Assembly: GCA_037178625.1 (NCBI GenBank) | Contig: CM074127.1 | Span: forward strand, 2,418,001 to 2,482,000 | DNA length: 64,000 nt | DNA from: Skeletonema tropicum | Lineage: Eukaryota; Bacillariophyta; Thalassiosirophyceae; Thalassiosirales; Thalassiosiraceae | Direction of reading: 5' to 3' | Shown: piece by piece, positions 50,209 to 59,921 of the stretch | Numbering within the stretch: position 1 is the first letter of the stretch | Layout of the letters: every line of letters starts with the position of its first letter | Position numbers and translations under genes: made by a program | Notes under the pieces: model-generated | The model's input: the letters and a program-made list of their open reading frames with translations, nothing else | What the model was told of the DNA's origin: nothing | Database searches by the model: none

Positions 50209-51501
50209 TCAAGATTCTTCATCATCACTACTCTCTTCGGATATAGAACCGTCACTGAACTCAACATCATCCGTTTTCACGACGGCCTTCTGTTTCGTCG
50301 AACTACTTTTCTCTGCTTCAGATGCCAAGCCATTCTTTGCGATATATGGGCTCAATCGAGACAGAGTAATGAACACTGCCTCTTCAGTTCTGATCGTTCT
50401 GCTTCCCTGGTACGGAGCTATGTTTACCCAGACATCAAACATTTTCTTGCTATCCTCTCCGGACAATGGCATGCTTTCGTCTGCATCTACTGATTCTTCA
50501 ATTCCTGCAACACCTCCAAAAACAATTATCAAGTGATTAAATCGATCTTCGTCTCCGTCAGACTTCTTTAATGATTCTTTCTTTGCCAAACGAAACTTTG
50601 GATTATCAATGGAAACATCACCTCGCTCACTTGTCCCGACCTTCATATCATAGCCACCTTCGTAGGGACATTCATCAAAGATTGCTTTGATCGATGATGC
50701 CATTCTTGTTGTGTATCCCCAGTAAATGCCATCCTGATCACGCGGTGTGGTCGGACTGACAACTACGCCCTTCATGGATCCTTTCTTGGAAGTTGCATAG
50801 CTTTTTGGATCAAGTTGTACAGTACATCGCAGTCCAGGTGACAACACGCGGTCGATCTGTACCAATGTATTTGGAACTCCACAATCCACGTATGATCCAT
50901 CCTCACCAGCATCCTTGTCAACTACCACTCCTTCTCGAAAACTTGCCACATCTCCTCTACGCAAATGATGCGGCGCATCAAGTGGGGGTAGCAATCCAGC
51001 AAATTGTAAGTCAGGATGCATGGGAAAGAATTTCCTTCGTAGATACTGAGGGCATTCACAGTATTGCAATATTCTTGCCAAGAAAGCATGAGGATCTGTT
51101 GATGGTTGTAGATGATCAGGTTTTTTGTCTTGGCTTTGCTCACTGATCTGATCTTCTCCTTCGTTCCGTCTTGGTCCGCGTTTGTAATTTGACAACGTCT
51201 TCAGTGTACTGCCCAATCCATCATCAAACACTACAATTTCATCTACACGAAACACAACCGCTGCTCGAGCAATTTGTCCAGCAAGTTGTGTCTGCAGCTC
51301 ACGAGTTTGAGCATTAGAAACTACACTTCCTGGCACAGCGATAGACACGGTTGGATATTGGCCAGAGTTTAGTTTAAGTTTGGGAGGCTGGGCCATGACC
51401 CTTCCGAATCGATGTTGATTTGGGTGATTATTTCCCTTCGACCTTTGTCGGCGTTTATTAGATGGATTGCCATCATTGCTGCGCTTCTTCATGAAACCCA
51501 T
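50209..51501 (-). CDS. SPOUT1: SPOUT1/C9orf114-type putative RNA methyltransferase
   Basis: About 430 aa from ATG 51501 (MGFMKKRSNDGNPSNKRRQR), a basic nuclear-type start. The core matches the DUF171/SPOUT1 family: LNSGQYPTVSIAVPGSVVSN, ARAAVVFRVDEIVVFDDGLG, RILQYCECPQYLRRKFFPMH, LQFAGLLPPLDAPHHLRRGD, YWGYTTRMASSIKAIFDECP, HLIIVFGGVAGIEESVDAD and IAPYQGSRTIRTEEAVFITL. The human member is a centromere- and spindle-associated protein with a trefoil-knot SAM fold. The acidic Ser-rich tail (SDGSISEESSDDEES) is unique to this copy as far as I can see. Convergent with YchF, only 22 bp between stops. Confidence 0.92.
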   Translation of the reverse strand: MGFMKKRSNDGNPSNKRRQRSKGNNHPNQHRFGRVMAQPPKLKLNSGQYPTVSIAVPGSVVSNAQTRELQTQLAGQIARAAVVFRVDEIVVFDDGLGSTLKTLSNYKRGPRRNEGEDQISEQSQDKKPDHLQPSTDPHAFLARILQYCECPQYLRRKFFPMHPDLQFAGLLPPLDAPHHLRRGDVASFREGVVVDKDAGEDGSYVDCGVPNTLVQIDRVLSPGLRCTVQLDPKSYATSKKGSMKGVVVSPTTPRDQDGIYWGYTTRMASSIKAIFDECPYEGGYDMKVGTSERGDVSIDNPKFRLAKKESLKKSDGDEDRFNHLIIVFGGVAGIEESVDADESMPLSGEDSKKMFDVWVNIAPYQGSRTIRTEEAVFITLSRLSPYIAKNGLASEAEKSSSTKQKAVVKTDDVEFSDGSISEESSDDEES

Positions 51502-51895
51502 GGTGCTTTGGTATGCTTCTGTGGTGGTAGTGCTTACTAGTAGCTCACTTGACGGCTTCAAAGTAGTAGCACTGCATCGGGGTCGCTCGGTAACAGTAGG
51601 CTATGGACGGATATGTTTTCACTTTTCTTATGGATGAATGGTCGGTGCAAAATACCTTTGGCGATAGATTGTATCGCCACCAAAATGCGAACTCGAAGTC
51701 CAGCTTTCGACTTCACCTGCGACTGCAGCGCTGCGCGAGTTCTATTCTGCAGATGTCAACATGGCATCTTGAAAGTACCATGGCGTTCGGATCCTGCTAC
51801 CAACTCACGCTGTGCTCCCATAAAATTGTTCCTTTGCTGCTAAGAAAAGTCGACCCTTTCGTGCCGCCCGCCATTCCCTACGCCTTCAGTTCAGT
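51502..51895. other. Divergent intergenic region
   Basis: About 390 bp between the SPOUT1 start and the small secreted gene. The open frames at 51603-51899 have no recognisable content and overlap the next start. Confidence 0.35.
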
Positions 51896-52255
51896 ATGAA
51901 TCGAATCACATCCATCGTACTTGCTCTTCTAGCTGTTGCTGTCGAAGCAAATCAATACTACTATGCGCCTCTCGGACCATGGGGCCTTGAGTCTACTGTT
52001 GTTAATGCAAAGGCAATTCGCAAGGACTCTAACCTCAAAGAAGTCAAGACTACTAGTCGGAAAAGTGACAAAAAAGAGAAAGATGAAGTCAAGGTCAAGC
52101 AAGTCAAAAGCAATCCTGATGAAGTCGACGAGTTGGAAAAGGCAGAGGAAGCATTCTTCCATGCGGCAGAAACTATCGAGCATGCTATAGAAGAGGCTAT
52201 CGATGACGAGGTCGAAACCTTGTTTCCTCATCACAAGGCGAAATCGGAAGAGTAA
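51896..52255 (+). CDS. Small secreted Lys/Glu-rich unknown
   Basis: 119 aa. A textbook signal peptide (MNRITSIVLALLAVAVEA, cut near residue 18-19) precedes an aromatic NQYYYAPLGPWGLES. The rest is highly charged: SRKSDKKEKDEVKVKQVKS, then an acidic amphipathic helix (EVDELEKAEEAFFHAAETIE) and a His/Lys tail (PHHKAKSEE). No family is recognised. Its high Lys content after a signal peptide parallels the Lys-rich protein at 10.6-11.3 kb, although this one has few Ser and no KSK tract. It may be secreted or delivered to a vesicle. Confidence 0.65.
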   Translation: MNRITSIVLALLAVAVEANQYYYAPLGPWGLESTVVNAKAIRKDSNLKEVKTTSRKSDKKEKDEVKVKQVKSNPDEVDELEKAEEAFFHAAETIEHAIEEAIDDEVETLFPHHKAKSEE

Positions 52256-52636
52256 AGAGGGCTTTGCTTCGGGTACCATCGTAGGAGTGCTATGACATTC
52301 AGATTGAAGGAGTCGCTAATACAAGAATATAATATGCTAGCTAGATTACGTTTTGGTTAAACTCTCTCCACATTCAAAGTTGACTCGGCAGGCATAGCAA
52401 GAGAACCTATCACATCATTCCCTGCCCACATGCTCACCTACATTACTTCAGATTACTTTGGATCTCCCATACATACATGCCATCATTCATGCTTTCCCAC
52501 TTTCCCGCCAATTCTTTCCTCCCATCTCCCATATTCATCATCTTCTACTCTATCATCTGTTGCCCAGCGTCCAGCGATCTAGCTAAATTAACGCTCTACA
52601 TGATGGTCATGACAATATTAGTAAAAGTGTTGTAGT
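52256..52636. other. Intergenic, nothing recognised
   Basis: About 380 bp between two + strand genes. The second half is C/T-rich (52490-52570), likely promoter or leader. Confidence 0.4.
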
Positions 52637-53494
52637 ATGAACAGTGCTATTCCTAAAAGATCCAGCGGCGACGCTGCTGCAACTCCCAAAGCGGAACCTT
52701 CGCTTCTATCCAGCCTTCCTCCTCCTCCTGCAAAGGTTCCAACTCCTCAACAAAAGAAGGTTCAGGAGCCTTCGCAAACACAACAGCAGCGACCTCAACC
52801 ATCATCTCGAAACAGCGCAGAGACAATCTCACTACCTCAAGTAGTAGCGTCTTCGTTAAGTAGTTACCAACCGCGCCCAAAGACGACAGCGCTCACTGAT
52901 AGAGAGAAGCGAATGGTGAAAAAATTGGATGAGCTTGCTAAAATTGTTTCTTCTAATGTGTCCGACGACATTGAGAGCAACAACATATTGAGTGTTGATC
53001 CGAGGGAATTTATGCAAAGAGAGACTAGACAGGGCGGGTCAATTGAACTGTTTGGGTCCTTCATTACTAATTCTGAAAACCGGTATGATTTCTTTGATAC
53101 AGATCCTGTGACAAACACAATTAATGTAACTCCGCTGCCAAATAGTAGAATCCCAATCTTTCCGGAAGATTTCCCCCCCAATACATCCGAGTGGCCATTG
53201 AGGTGGTGGGGCATCCATCAACCGTCGGAAGAGTTGCTGCAGTTGCATGACGAGAAGGCTATGAGTTTAGGATATCCTGTGAGCAAGCGAAAAGGGACGA
53301 GTAGTCCTGGTTCTAAAATTCAACCTAAGGCGGAAAAGTCTTCTCGTGGTAATGAATCTAAGGATTCCAAGTCTTCCTCAAGAAAAGGAAGTGATAGAGG
53401 AAGTGATAGTAGGCGAAGGAAACGAAGTGGAGATAGCTCAAGCAAGGATAGAAGTCGGAAACGACATTCTGATGATCGTCGGCATCGGCGTTGA
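52637..53494 (+). CDS. Unknown protein with RS-rich tail
   Basis: 285 aa. Pro/Gln/Ser-rich N-terminus; a helical segment LTDREKRMVKKLDELAKIVS (about residues 90-110); then an ordered-looking aromatic stretch RYDFFDTDPVTNTINVTPLP and DFPPNTSEWPLRWWGIHQPS. The C-terminus is basic and Ser/Arg-rich (SRKGSDRGSDSRRRKRSGDS). Not recognised. The RS/Lys-rich tail points to a nuclear or RNA-bound protein. It ends 70 bp from the convergent RPB5 gene. Confidence 0.7.
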   Translation: MNSAIPKRSSGDAAATPKAEPSLLSSLPPPPAKVPTPQQKKVQEPSQTQQQRPQPSSRNSAETISLPQVVASSLSSYQPRPKTTALTDREKRMVKKLDELAKIVSSNVSDDIESNNILSVDPREFMQRETRQGGSIELFGSFITNSENRYDFFDTDPVTNTINVTPLPNSRIPIFPEDFPPNTSEWPLRWWGIHQPSEELLQLHDEKAMSLGYPVSKRKGTSSPGSKIQPKAEKSSRGNESKDSKSSSRKGSDRGSDSRRRKRSGDSSSKDRSRKRHSDDRRHRR

Positions 53495-53563
53495 GTACAA
53501 TATTGTTTCACATAATATAGTAAGCTAACCCAATATGAAATTTTTATATCATCATCTATACTC

Positions 53564-54342
53564 TTACAAACAAACTCTGTACGTGACATATCTCCCTGCA
53601 GTCTCACTCGGTCGAATAATCTTCACCACTTGCCCTCGTTTCATACCATAATACCTCGCCACTGGATCATTCGGCTGAATCCTTGGAAGCTGTGTCTCCC
53701 TCAAACGATAACGTTTCAACAACTCCTGTTTTTCATTTTGTGAAAGGACCTGGTGCTCAGGTACCAACGTATGCTCCGTAATATCCACTAGCAACTCTGG
53801 TTCTTTAAAATGTTCAATTCGGAAACTATCACTCATTTCCATTACTGCTTGTTTGGCAAACGGAGTGATGTCTCCTCGTAATACTAAAATGGCATTTGAG
53901 ACTTGTTCATCCTTCATTCTGTCCGTGAGGATTTTGATTGGTTTTACTCCCACTTTTTCGTCTTCTGGGAAGAAGACAAAGAGTTGATTGGTACTGTCAT
54001 CGGGTTTTTCCTTTGTTGTTTCAATTTTTGTTTGCAAGAATAGGTGAGCCAAGAATCCATCAACGCTGTGACACATCACATGCACACAAGATAAAATGAG
54101 CATAAAATACTTACAACCAAAATAGTCAAGCCCTCTCTGCTAGGAAATTCCCCAAATCTCTCCGTAAAACTCATGGGAGTCATCTCTCTCATCTCCCTGC
54201 TAACCATATACCCTCGTTTTGTCAGCATGGATGACACGGTTTTGTATACTCGAAAGAGGCGTGATGCTTCTGGGGTGAGGGTGACGCCACTGCCGCCGCG
54301 GTTGAAGTTTGTTGGCTCTGTTGGTGTGTCTACTTCCATCAT
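53564..54342 (-). CDS. RPB5: RNA polymerase subunit RPB5 (RPABC1)
   Basis: Exons 54115-54342 and 53564-54010, with a 104-nt GTAAGT...AAAG intron; the junction gives LTILV|EKPDDSTNQLFVFF. About 224 aa. This acceptor, and not the AG at 54066, keeps the phase and the family spacing. N-terminal jaw domain: RLFRVYKTVSSMLTKRGYMV, then FVFFPEDEKVGVKPIK. The C-terminal assembly domain is very conserved: ITEHTLVPEHQVLSQNEKQE, RYRLRETQLPRIQPNDPVAR, YYGMKRGQVVKIIRPSETAG. RPB5 is shared by RNA polymerases I, II and III. The first ATG (MMEVDTPTEPT) is used. Divergent with the PCIF1-like gene. Confidence 0.96.
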
Positions 54343-54621
54343 CTTTGCTAGAGAATAATTAGAGTTTAGCGGGTGGTATATGAGTATCGCTGGGGGTATT
54401 ATCAGCGGTGGTATGTTGATAGCAGGTCAATCTTGGGATAGTGGCGGCTTATGGTTTTGCCTTTTACGTTTTTGAGAAGACGGTCGAACGACAGACCAAA
54501 ATCTACTTATGCCATCAAATCAAAGAAGGATTTTAGCTTGAGCGTATGAGCACGAAGGCAAGCGGAATGAATGCAAGCTTGCAGTGCGTGTAATTTGATG
54601 AACAACAACATTTGCACCAAG

Positions 54622-56853
54622 ATGGAGAGTCACATTCGAGGCGATGACGACATGTTTGCCTTGCTCGAGGAAATGGGCGGTGGCGGTGGAGAAGCAGCAT
54701 CTCCTACGACTGATGACAAAAATGCACTCGTCGACAGCACAATAAAAAATACCTTCACTCTGCCTCGCACTCTCAAGCAAGCGTTTCAATTGAGTCCGCC
54801 CAGCAACCCTGAAGTAGAAATTATTCGTCATCGCAACCATGAGAAGTTCAAGTCTGACTTTTATGATCTGTTTCGTAACTGTGTGCCCAGCATTGCTGCT
54901 GCGGCTGCTGCAGCTAATACATCAAAAGCATCTACGAATATGCATCAGGAAACCCCAAATGCTCAAAGGAATCAGTGTATTCGGTCAGTTCTTCAGCCAG
55001 TTTGGAGACAAATGCCTGCTCACTCAATATGGGAAAGATTGCAGTTCTCGCTGAAAACTTTAGAGGCTGAATGTGTTCGAGATAATCAAAAGACAATGGA
55101 TCATCATCTACCACCGTGGTGCTGCATAGAGAATGAAGAACAATTGATCAATCATCTATTATGTCCTTCTGTGCAGCAAATACATGCGTGGATACTACAT
55201 GGTAAGCAAAGAGGTATTGTGTGGGAACCTCTCCTTCCAGTACCAGCGATATCATCTTCCCAGGACATGAATGACCAGACAAATCAAGGATACAGGCGAA
55301 AAACTTTCTCATCACTTGAAGAAGAAGTGAAATTTCAGTTCATCCGATCGTTTAAGAAGTCCATCGGTGGTAGTGGTAGAGAGGCGCTGCCGCCTGTGGA
55401 TAAGATCTATTCGACTATGAAAAGCCTTCCAGAAACGAACACAGATGAAGTCAAGAAAGACGACGTGGCGGGTATAAGCAATGAAAAGCATGCTTTCATT
55501 CTACAATACATATTCAGCTCTCAACCCTTCAAAAAAATTCTGCAAAAGTTGCACAAGAAAATGATGTACTTGGCAGAAGATACTTATGTGAACTTTCTAT
55601 CAGACTTGAAGAAGACTTCGGTTAGGAAATTAGCAGAAGAGCAGCAGCAAATGAATAAGGGTAGGAGAAGAAAGGGTGGCAAAGATAAAAGTGGCAGTAC
55701 GCCGAAAATCACATTCATTGATGACGATGACGATGCACCTATTGCTGGTCGCAAGAAGAATGATGCTGACAGACAAGCGAGGGTTACTTGTGGTGGACTC
55801 TCAATGAAGATCAATATTGATCACATGCAGAAGCTAGAGAGACTACACAAGCGCACTTTGTCCAATATTTTAGGAGCTCATGAGCCGTCAAGCTTTTCGC
55901 GCTTGTTGTTCACATTGTTGTTGCGGTATGATGCGCTAGAGGGAGCGGGATTGCAGTCGGCGATTCCACATTCAGTATTTCGCTTCTTACATAACAAATT
56001 CGGTTGTTGCTTAGAATCTTTTGCTTCGCCATTCAACTGCTATGAGGAGAGAGATAGCAGTGATTCTGAATTTGGCAGTGCGTTTGGAGACACCGATGCA
56101 TGGTTTGGTAGTGAGGGTAGCTTCTTCGGCGTGGACTTTCTGAGCAAGGGGGGTTGCTTTCAAGCAAATCCGCCATTCGCGTCAGAGTTTATTGAAAGCA
56201 TGTACCAACGAATGCAACACTTTCTGTCTATGACTGATGAAGAAAATGACACCAAGATACCCCCTATACAGTTTGCAATATTCGTCCCAGCATGGGCCGA
56301 AAGCTCTGGTTGGCAATCGCTGATGTCCTCTCCTTACTTATCAAAACATTGCTTGATTGACCAAAAGAAGCACTATTATGCTGAGGGCACTCAACACCGA
56401 CGATCACAACGAGGAACTAACGCAAAGGATGATGATGGAAAAGGAAATTATCGTATTGCATCTTTTGACACCAGCGTATTCTTTTTGCAGAACGCTGCAG
56501 CAAAGAAAAAGTGGCCAGTGGGTGATGAAGTTCAAGAAGGTTTGGAAAAGGCGTTTGCATTAACCGAAGATAACGAAGGACAGAGAAGTAGTGTCAATGC
56601 TAAGAAGTCAAGTCAGAAAAGTGCTCATCGACAAGCCAAGAAGCAAACGACGACTCAACAAAAGAAGGCTATCAAACAGCAACAACCCGAGAAAAAGAAA
56701 CGAAAAAAGAGTTCTACTGAAGGAAAGAAGAAAACATTAATGTCTGGTGGTGAAGATGAAATGAATATCTTCAACTCTCTTGGATTATTCGATGAAGGAG
56801 GTGAAGGAAAGCAAAAAAAGAAGAGTAGACGTGAAAGTAAGAAGCATCGATAG
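54622..56853 (+). CDS. PCIF1/CAPAM-like cap-adenosine N6-methyltransferase
   Basis: About 743 aa from ATG 54622 (MESHIRGDDDMFALLEEMGG); the frame opens at 54571. The C-terminal half matches the PCIF1 catalytic region: LLLRYDALEGAGLQSAIPHS, GSFFGVDFLSKGGCFQANPP with the NPPF motif (about residue 516), FAIFVPAWAESSGW, HYYAEGTQHRR and SFDTSVFFLQN...KWPV. The NPPF tetrad accepts the target amine in N6-adenine methyltransferases. In vertebrates PCIF1 makes m6Am next to the mRNA cap. The N-terminal WW domain that binds polymerase II in animals is absent; instead there is a Gly/Asp start, and a Lys-rich tail follows (KKKRKKSSTEGKKK). Reaction inferred from family. Confidence 0.88.
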   Translation: MESHIRGDDDMFALLEEMGGGGGEAASPTTDDKNALVDSTIKNTFTLPRTLKQAFQLSPPSNPEVEIIRHRNHEKFKSDFYDLFRNCVPSIAAAAAAANTSKASTNMHQETPNAQRNQCIRSVLQPVWRQMPAHSIWERLQFSLKTLEAECVRDNQKTMDHHLPPWCCIENEEQLINHLLCPSVQQIHAWILHGKQRGIVWEPLLPVPAISSSQDMNDQTNQGYRRKTFSSLEEEVKFQFIRSFKKSIGGSGREALPPVDKIYSTMKSLPETNTDEVKKDDVAGISNEKHAFILQYIFSSQPFKKILQKLHKKMMYLAEDTYVNFLSDLKKTSVRKLAEEQQQMNKGRRRKGGKDKSGSTPKITFIDDDDDAPIAGRKKNDADRQARVTCGGLSMKINIDHMQKLERLHKRTLSNILGAHEPSSFSRLLFTLLLRYDALEGAGLQSAIPHSVFRFLHNKFGCCLESFASPFNCYEERDSSDSEFGSAFGDTDAWFGSEGSFFGVDFLSKGGCFQANPPFASEFIESMYQRMQHFLSMTDEENDTKIPPIQFAIFVPAWAESSGWQSLMSSPYLSKHCLIDQKKHYYAEGTQHRRSQRGTNAKDDDGKGNYRIASFDTSVFFLQNAAAKKKWPVGDEVQEGLEKAFALTEDNEGQRSSVNAKKSSQKSAHRQAKKQTTTQQKKAIKQQQPEKKKRKKSSTEGKKKTLMSGGEDEMNIFNSLGLFDEGGEGKQKKKSRRESKKHR

Positions 56854-58292
56854 GATGGACTAAAAATATCTACGTCTTATTCCACACAGACTTTCTCCAG
56901 GCTCATTGTACCGAAAACGTAGCCCGTATGAGGCGCATTATCTACTTTCACCTCCATTCATGCAACCCCCGACAATTTCGCTGGAGAGGCAGCAAATGTG
57001 TCATCCATATCTTACGATGATAGCGATGGAATCATAAGTGTACTACTTGGGCGCAGGATCGTCCCTACTCGATTGCACACACTTTAAGGACGCTCGTCTT
57101 GTTCCCGCCTTGGCGATGTCGCCACAACGTCCTGGAGGCGACACAGTCTCTGCTGGTCGAGTAGCGGGTGGATGTATGGACGGTAGCTATGCAGCTTGCG
57201 ATACGCCTGTACGATGATTTCAAGTTGGGCAGAAAGATGTGTTGTTAGAAAGATGACTCGAAACGAAAAATAAAGACATGTCAACAAGAATCTATCGCTA
57301 TTGACATCAAATTCTTTGGGGAAATATGGGCGGGGGACGTCACACAAGATGCTGACAGGGTTCGAATAACCAAGGTACTTCCGCAGGCTACAGTCCCGGG
57401 GTCCTCTTCACCCTCCTAAAGGGATCACTAGATCGCCCGCGCGAGTGCAACTCTCAGCTTTTCTCCCAATCAATCTCCACCTGTACGGAAACTGTGTGCT
57501 CTGGAACCCCAAACTCAGAGTGCGGTCCGAAGACGTTTAACATGCCCGGGCCAATTTATGAATCGCCGGCTTTCCTCGGCGATGGGCCAATTTATATAGC
57601 ACCGGCTTCCACGGTGCTGGGCCAATTTATATAGCACCGGCTTCCACGGTGCTGAAGTTGTTGCTCGATCTCATCTCTGTTCTTTTTGCTCGATCATGAA
57701 TCATGTAACTCACCTGTAATAATAAATAGACTGCAGTCGTCAGCGGTAGAATCTGCCTTGCGAAGGTGGAAGGCAAGCTGGGTGCGGCGGCGGTGCGTCT
57801 GGATGAATACTGTTGGAAGGCGGTAGGAACACAGCCGGCCGACGGAGGCGAGTTGGCCGACAAGGTGATTTGCTAGAAGATGATGTTGACAGTTGGCAGG
57901 ATGAAAAATTATGAGCTGATGAAAGCAGCGTCAACTGATCTCAACAGCTTTTTTTCTCTCGCCATCGTGAGAAAGCCATCCATGATTGAATGAGTGGCTG
58001 TGAGAGCTCGAGATGTTGCCAGTACGCGCCATGATTGATAAGCATTTTCGTGCAGCTCTCTGGGAAAAAGTTGTTGGGTGAATGATGCATCGCGCATTGG
58101 ATGCTATTGATTCCGACGCACGTGACATTAATACTCGTTTTCTTTTTAAATAGGGGCTTTCTCTCTTTTTCTCCCTCTCCCCGCCCTCGCTCTCGCCTAC
58201 CTCCTCCCCTCGAAAGGAGTGGATGGAGAGTGGAGAGTGGAGAGTCTCTCTGTAGCATTGTAGGCAATAAGTAGGCAATCAACTCAGCGAAG
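56854..58292. other. 1.4-kb gene-poor region with hairpin repeats
   Basis: No credible gene. Minus-strand open frames near 57084-57347 and 57627-57863 show no motif. It contains three tandem hairpin units (57548-57653) and, next to the following gene, a strongly pyrimidine-rich tract (about 58157-58210) likely to be promoter or leader. Confidence 0.5.
57548..57653. repeat. Three tandem 35-36 bp hairpin units
   Basis: Units 57548-57583, 57584-57618 and 57619-57653 each start GGGCCAATTTAT and end in a 7-bp stem-loop. Stems are ATCGCCG/CGGCGAT in unit 1 and AGCACCG/CGGTGCT in units 2 and 3; loops are GCTTTCCT and GCTTCCA. Two stem positions differ and both are compensated. Confidence 0.85.
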
Positions 58293-58748
58293 ATGATGGC
58301 TTCTAATCGACTGGCTAGAGCGGCATGCCGCTTTAGTAGGCCACTGCAACAGAATAACAGTGCTGTTTTATCCCGCCGTCCATTTTGCGGTACTGCTGCA
58401 GCTCCGTCCCCTGTAGGGAATATGTTGCCTTCGCCATCATCTCTTGTGCAACAATCCTCGGTAGAGGGACAACTGTGGAGGACGGCACTCCAAGATATGA
58501 AAAAGAAGCAACAAGATGAAATTAACAATCTCCAGTGGCTGAAAGATTCGTTGCGTGCGGCTCAAATGACACCACCAACGACGACTGTCACAACCACAAC
58601 TTCACCAGCACGAATTCAAAACACTTTCCAGGTTATGAATAGGAATGCTCGCAAACCCAAGCGTGCTAATCATGGAAAGAGACCATGCTCTAGAATTAGA
58701 AGGAGATGGAAGACGAAGAGTTGGGCAAACACATCGAGGAGGGGTTAG
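58293..58748 (+). CDS. Small basic mitochondrial-type unknown
   Basis: 151 aa. The N-terminus is Arg/Ala/Ser-rich without acids (MMASNRLARAACRFSRPLQQ), a good mitochondrial presequence. The middle has WRTALQDMKKKQQDEINNLQ, a probable helix, then a Thr-rich linker. The C-terminus is a compact basic motif, RKPKRANHGKRPCSRIRRRW, followed by KTKSWANTSRRG. Basic tails of this kind occur in small mitochondrial ribosome-associated proteins, but I cannot name the family. The start is the second of two adjacent Met or the first at 58293. Confidence 0.7.
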   Translation: MMASNRLARAACRFSRPLQQNNSAVLSRRPFCGTAAAPSPVGNMLPSPSSLVQQSSVEGQLWRTALQDMKKKQQDEINNLQWLKDSLRAAQMTPPTTTVTTTTSPARIQNTFQVMNRNARKPKRANHGKRPCSRIRRRWKTKSWANTSRRG

Positions 58749-58940
58749 AAGTTTGTTATGTCAGATGGGTGAAATGTTGCATCACAATATTTCATTATTT
58801 TTTGGCAGAGGGGGGAAGGGGTTAGGGACTGATTAATCTCCATCTGCAGTGATTGCTTTGGCATAGAAGAACGAACTACTGTGTTCTGGTTTAGACACCT
58901 ATAATTAAATCAAGATTAATGGAACTGAACACAAAGTGCT

Positions 58941-59921
58941 TTATCTTTTCAATGGGTGAATCCGGTAATGAAGCACAACTCCTTTTGATGGATCATCGCA
59001 AATATCGCGGCGGATCAGTGCCAAGGTAATATCGTCTGGAAGTACAATATAGCTATCATCCACAACTGTTAAGATCTTTTGTTACGTCAGAGTGGTGTAT
59101 TTAAATTGTGATGAGCTCAATTGCATGCAGTAAATCAATTCATTTTCGGTACCCAACTACTATCAACTCACCTGTAAGTGGGATGGAGGGGAGAAACTCA
59201 GTTTCTTTGCTAAAAAAATCTTCAGCGTCTCAACATTTATATCTCGTGATGTGCGTATGTGCTCTTTGATCAACCTATCAACTTTACTCTCTTGTGGATA
59301 TCGTCGAAGAACAAAATCAATCAAGGGCGACTCCTCCAACCCTAGCACGCGACTTGGCGATGAAGGATGTGATTGCGTTTCAGAAGAGGGCACATTGACG
59401 TGTTTTTTACGTTGCTTCGATTGTTGTCTGATGCCTAGCTTTCGAGATTGATCCGTGAAGTTGTTCATGTTCTTTTCTTTATTCACTCGTAAAGTTTTCT
59501 CTTCCTCGTACTGCTCTACTTTTTCAACGTCGCCATATATGCTCTGGATAAGTTGATCGAAAGCTGGATCAGGGCGAACGCTCCTTCGGGAGGGGATGTG
59601 CACACGACATGTCGGGCATTCCTTCTTTCCAATTCTGATGCATCTATCTATGCACTCATCGCAAAATCTATGTAGGCATTCCTTCACAATTCGGGCGTTC
59701 TTTATATATCCTAGACAAATCGCGCAGTGAAACTCTGAGCTGAGAACATTGAGAGGAAGTTTAACTCTATTCAGCGCATCGGCAGTTTCAGTCCGTGGAG
59801 CACGATGAATATCAAACAAAGTTAAATCTGGAATTTGAGTGAACTCTTCCCATTTGGATCTCGGGTTGAAATCCACATGTTTGTTGTTCATGGATGTATT
59901 GAGAGGAGGATTTGAGCTCAT
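58941..59921 (-). CDS. RING1-like Polycomb E3 ubiquitin ligase
   Basis: Exons 59172-59921 and 58941-59075 with a 96-nt GTGAGT...AAAG intron; the junction gives PPSHLQ|ILTVVDD. About 294 aa. The RING finger (residues about 66-106) reads CAICLGYIKNARIVKECLHR then FCDECIDRC and CPTCRVHIPSRRSVRPDP, followed by FDQLIQSIYGDVEKVEQYEE, the helix typical of RING1/RNF2 proteins. The C-terminus has RAWUL-like features: IDFVLRRYPQE, LIKEHIRTSRDINVETLKIF LAKKL, then exon 2 LTVVDDSYIVLPDDITLALI and VVLHYRIHPL. RING1 proteins ubiquitinate histone H2A within PRC1. Exon 2 would be missed if only the longest frame were read. PRC1 membership is inferred from both domains. Confidence 0.88.

Noticed and set aside
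54011..54114. Frame break in RPB5 if the nearer AG at 54066 is used.
   Set aside because: Using the AG at 54011 keeps the phase and restores the exact family spacing, so there is no break.
57084..57347. Minus-strand 87-codon frame in the gene-poor region.
   Set aside because: No motif, no flanking splice logic, and no presequence; likely chance.
57359..57371. tRNA T-arm-like GGTTCGAATAACC.
   Set aside because: It pairs as GGTT/AACC with a 5-nt loop, not a 5-bp stem with 7-nt loop, and no acceptor or anticodon arm fits around it.
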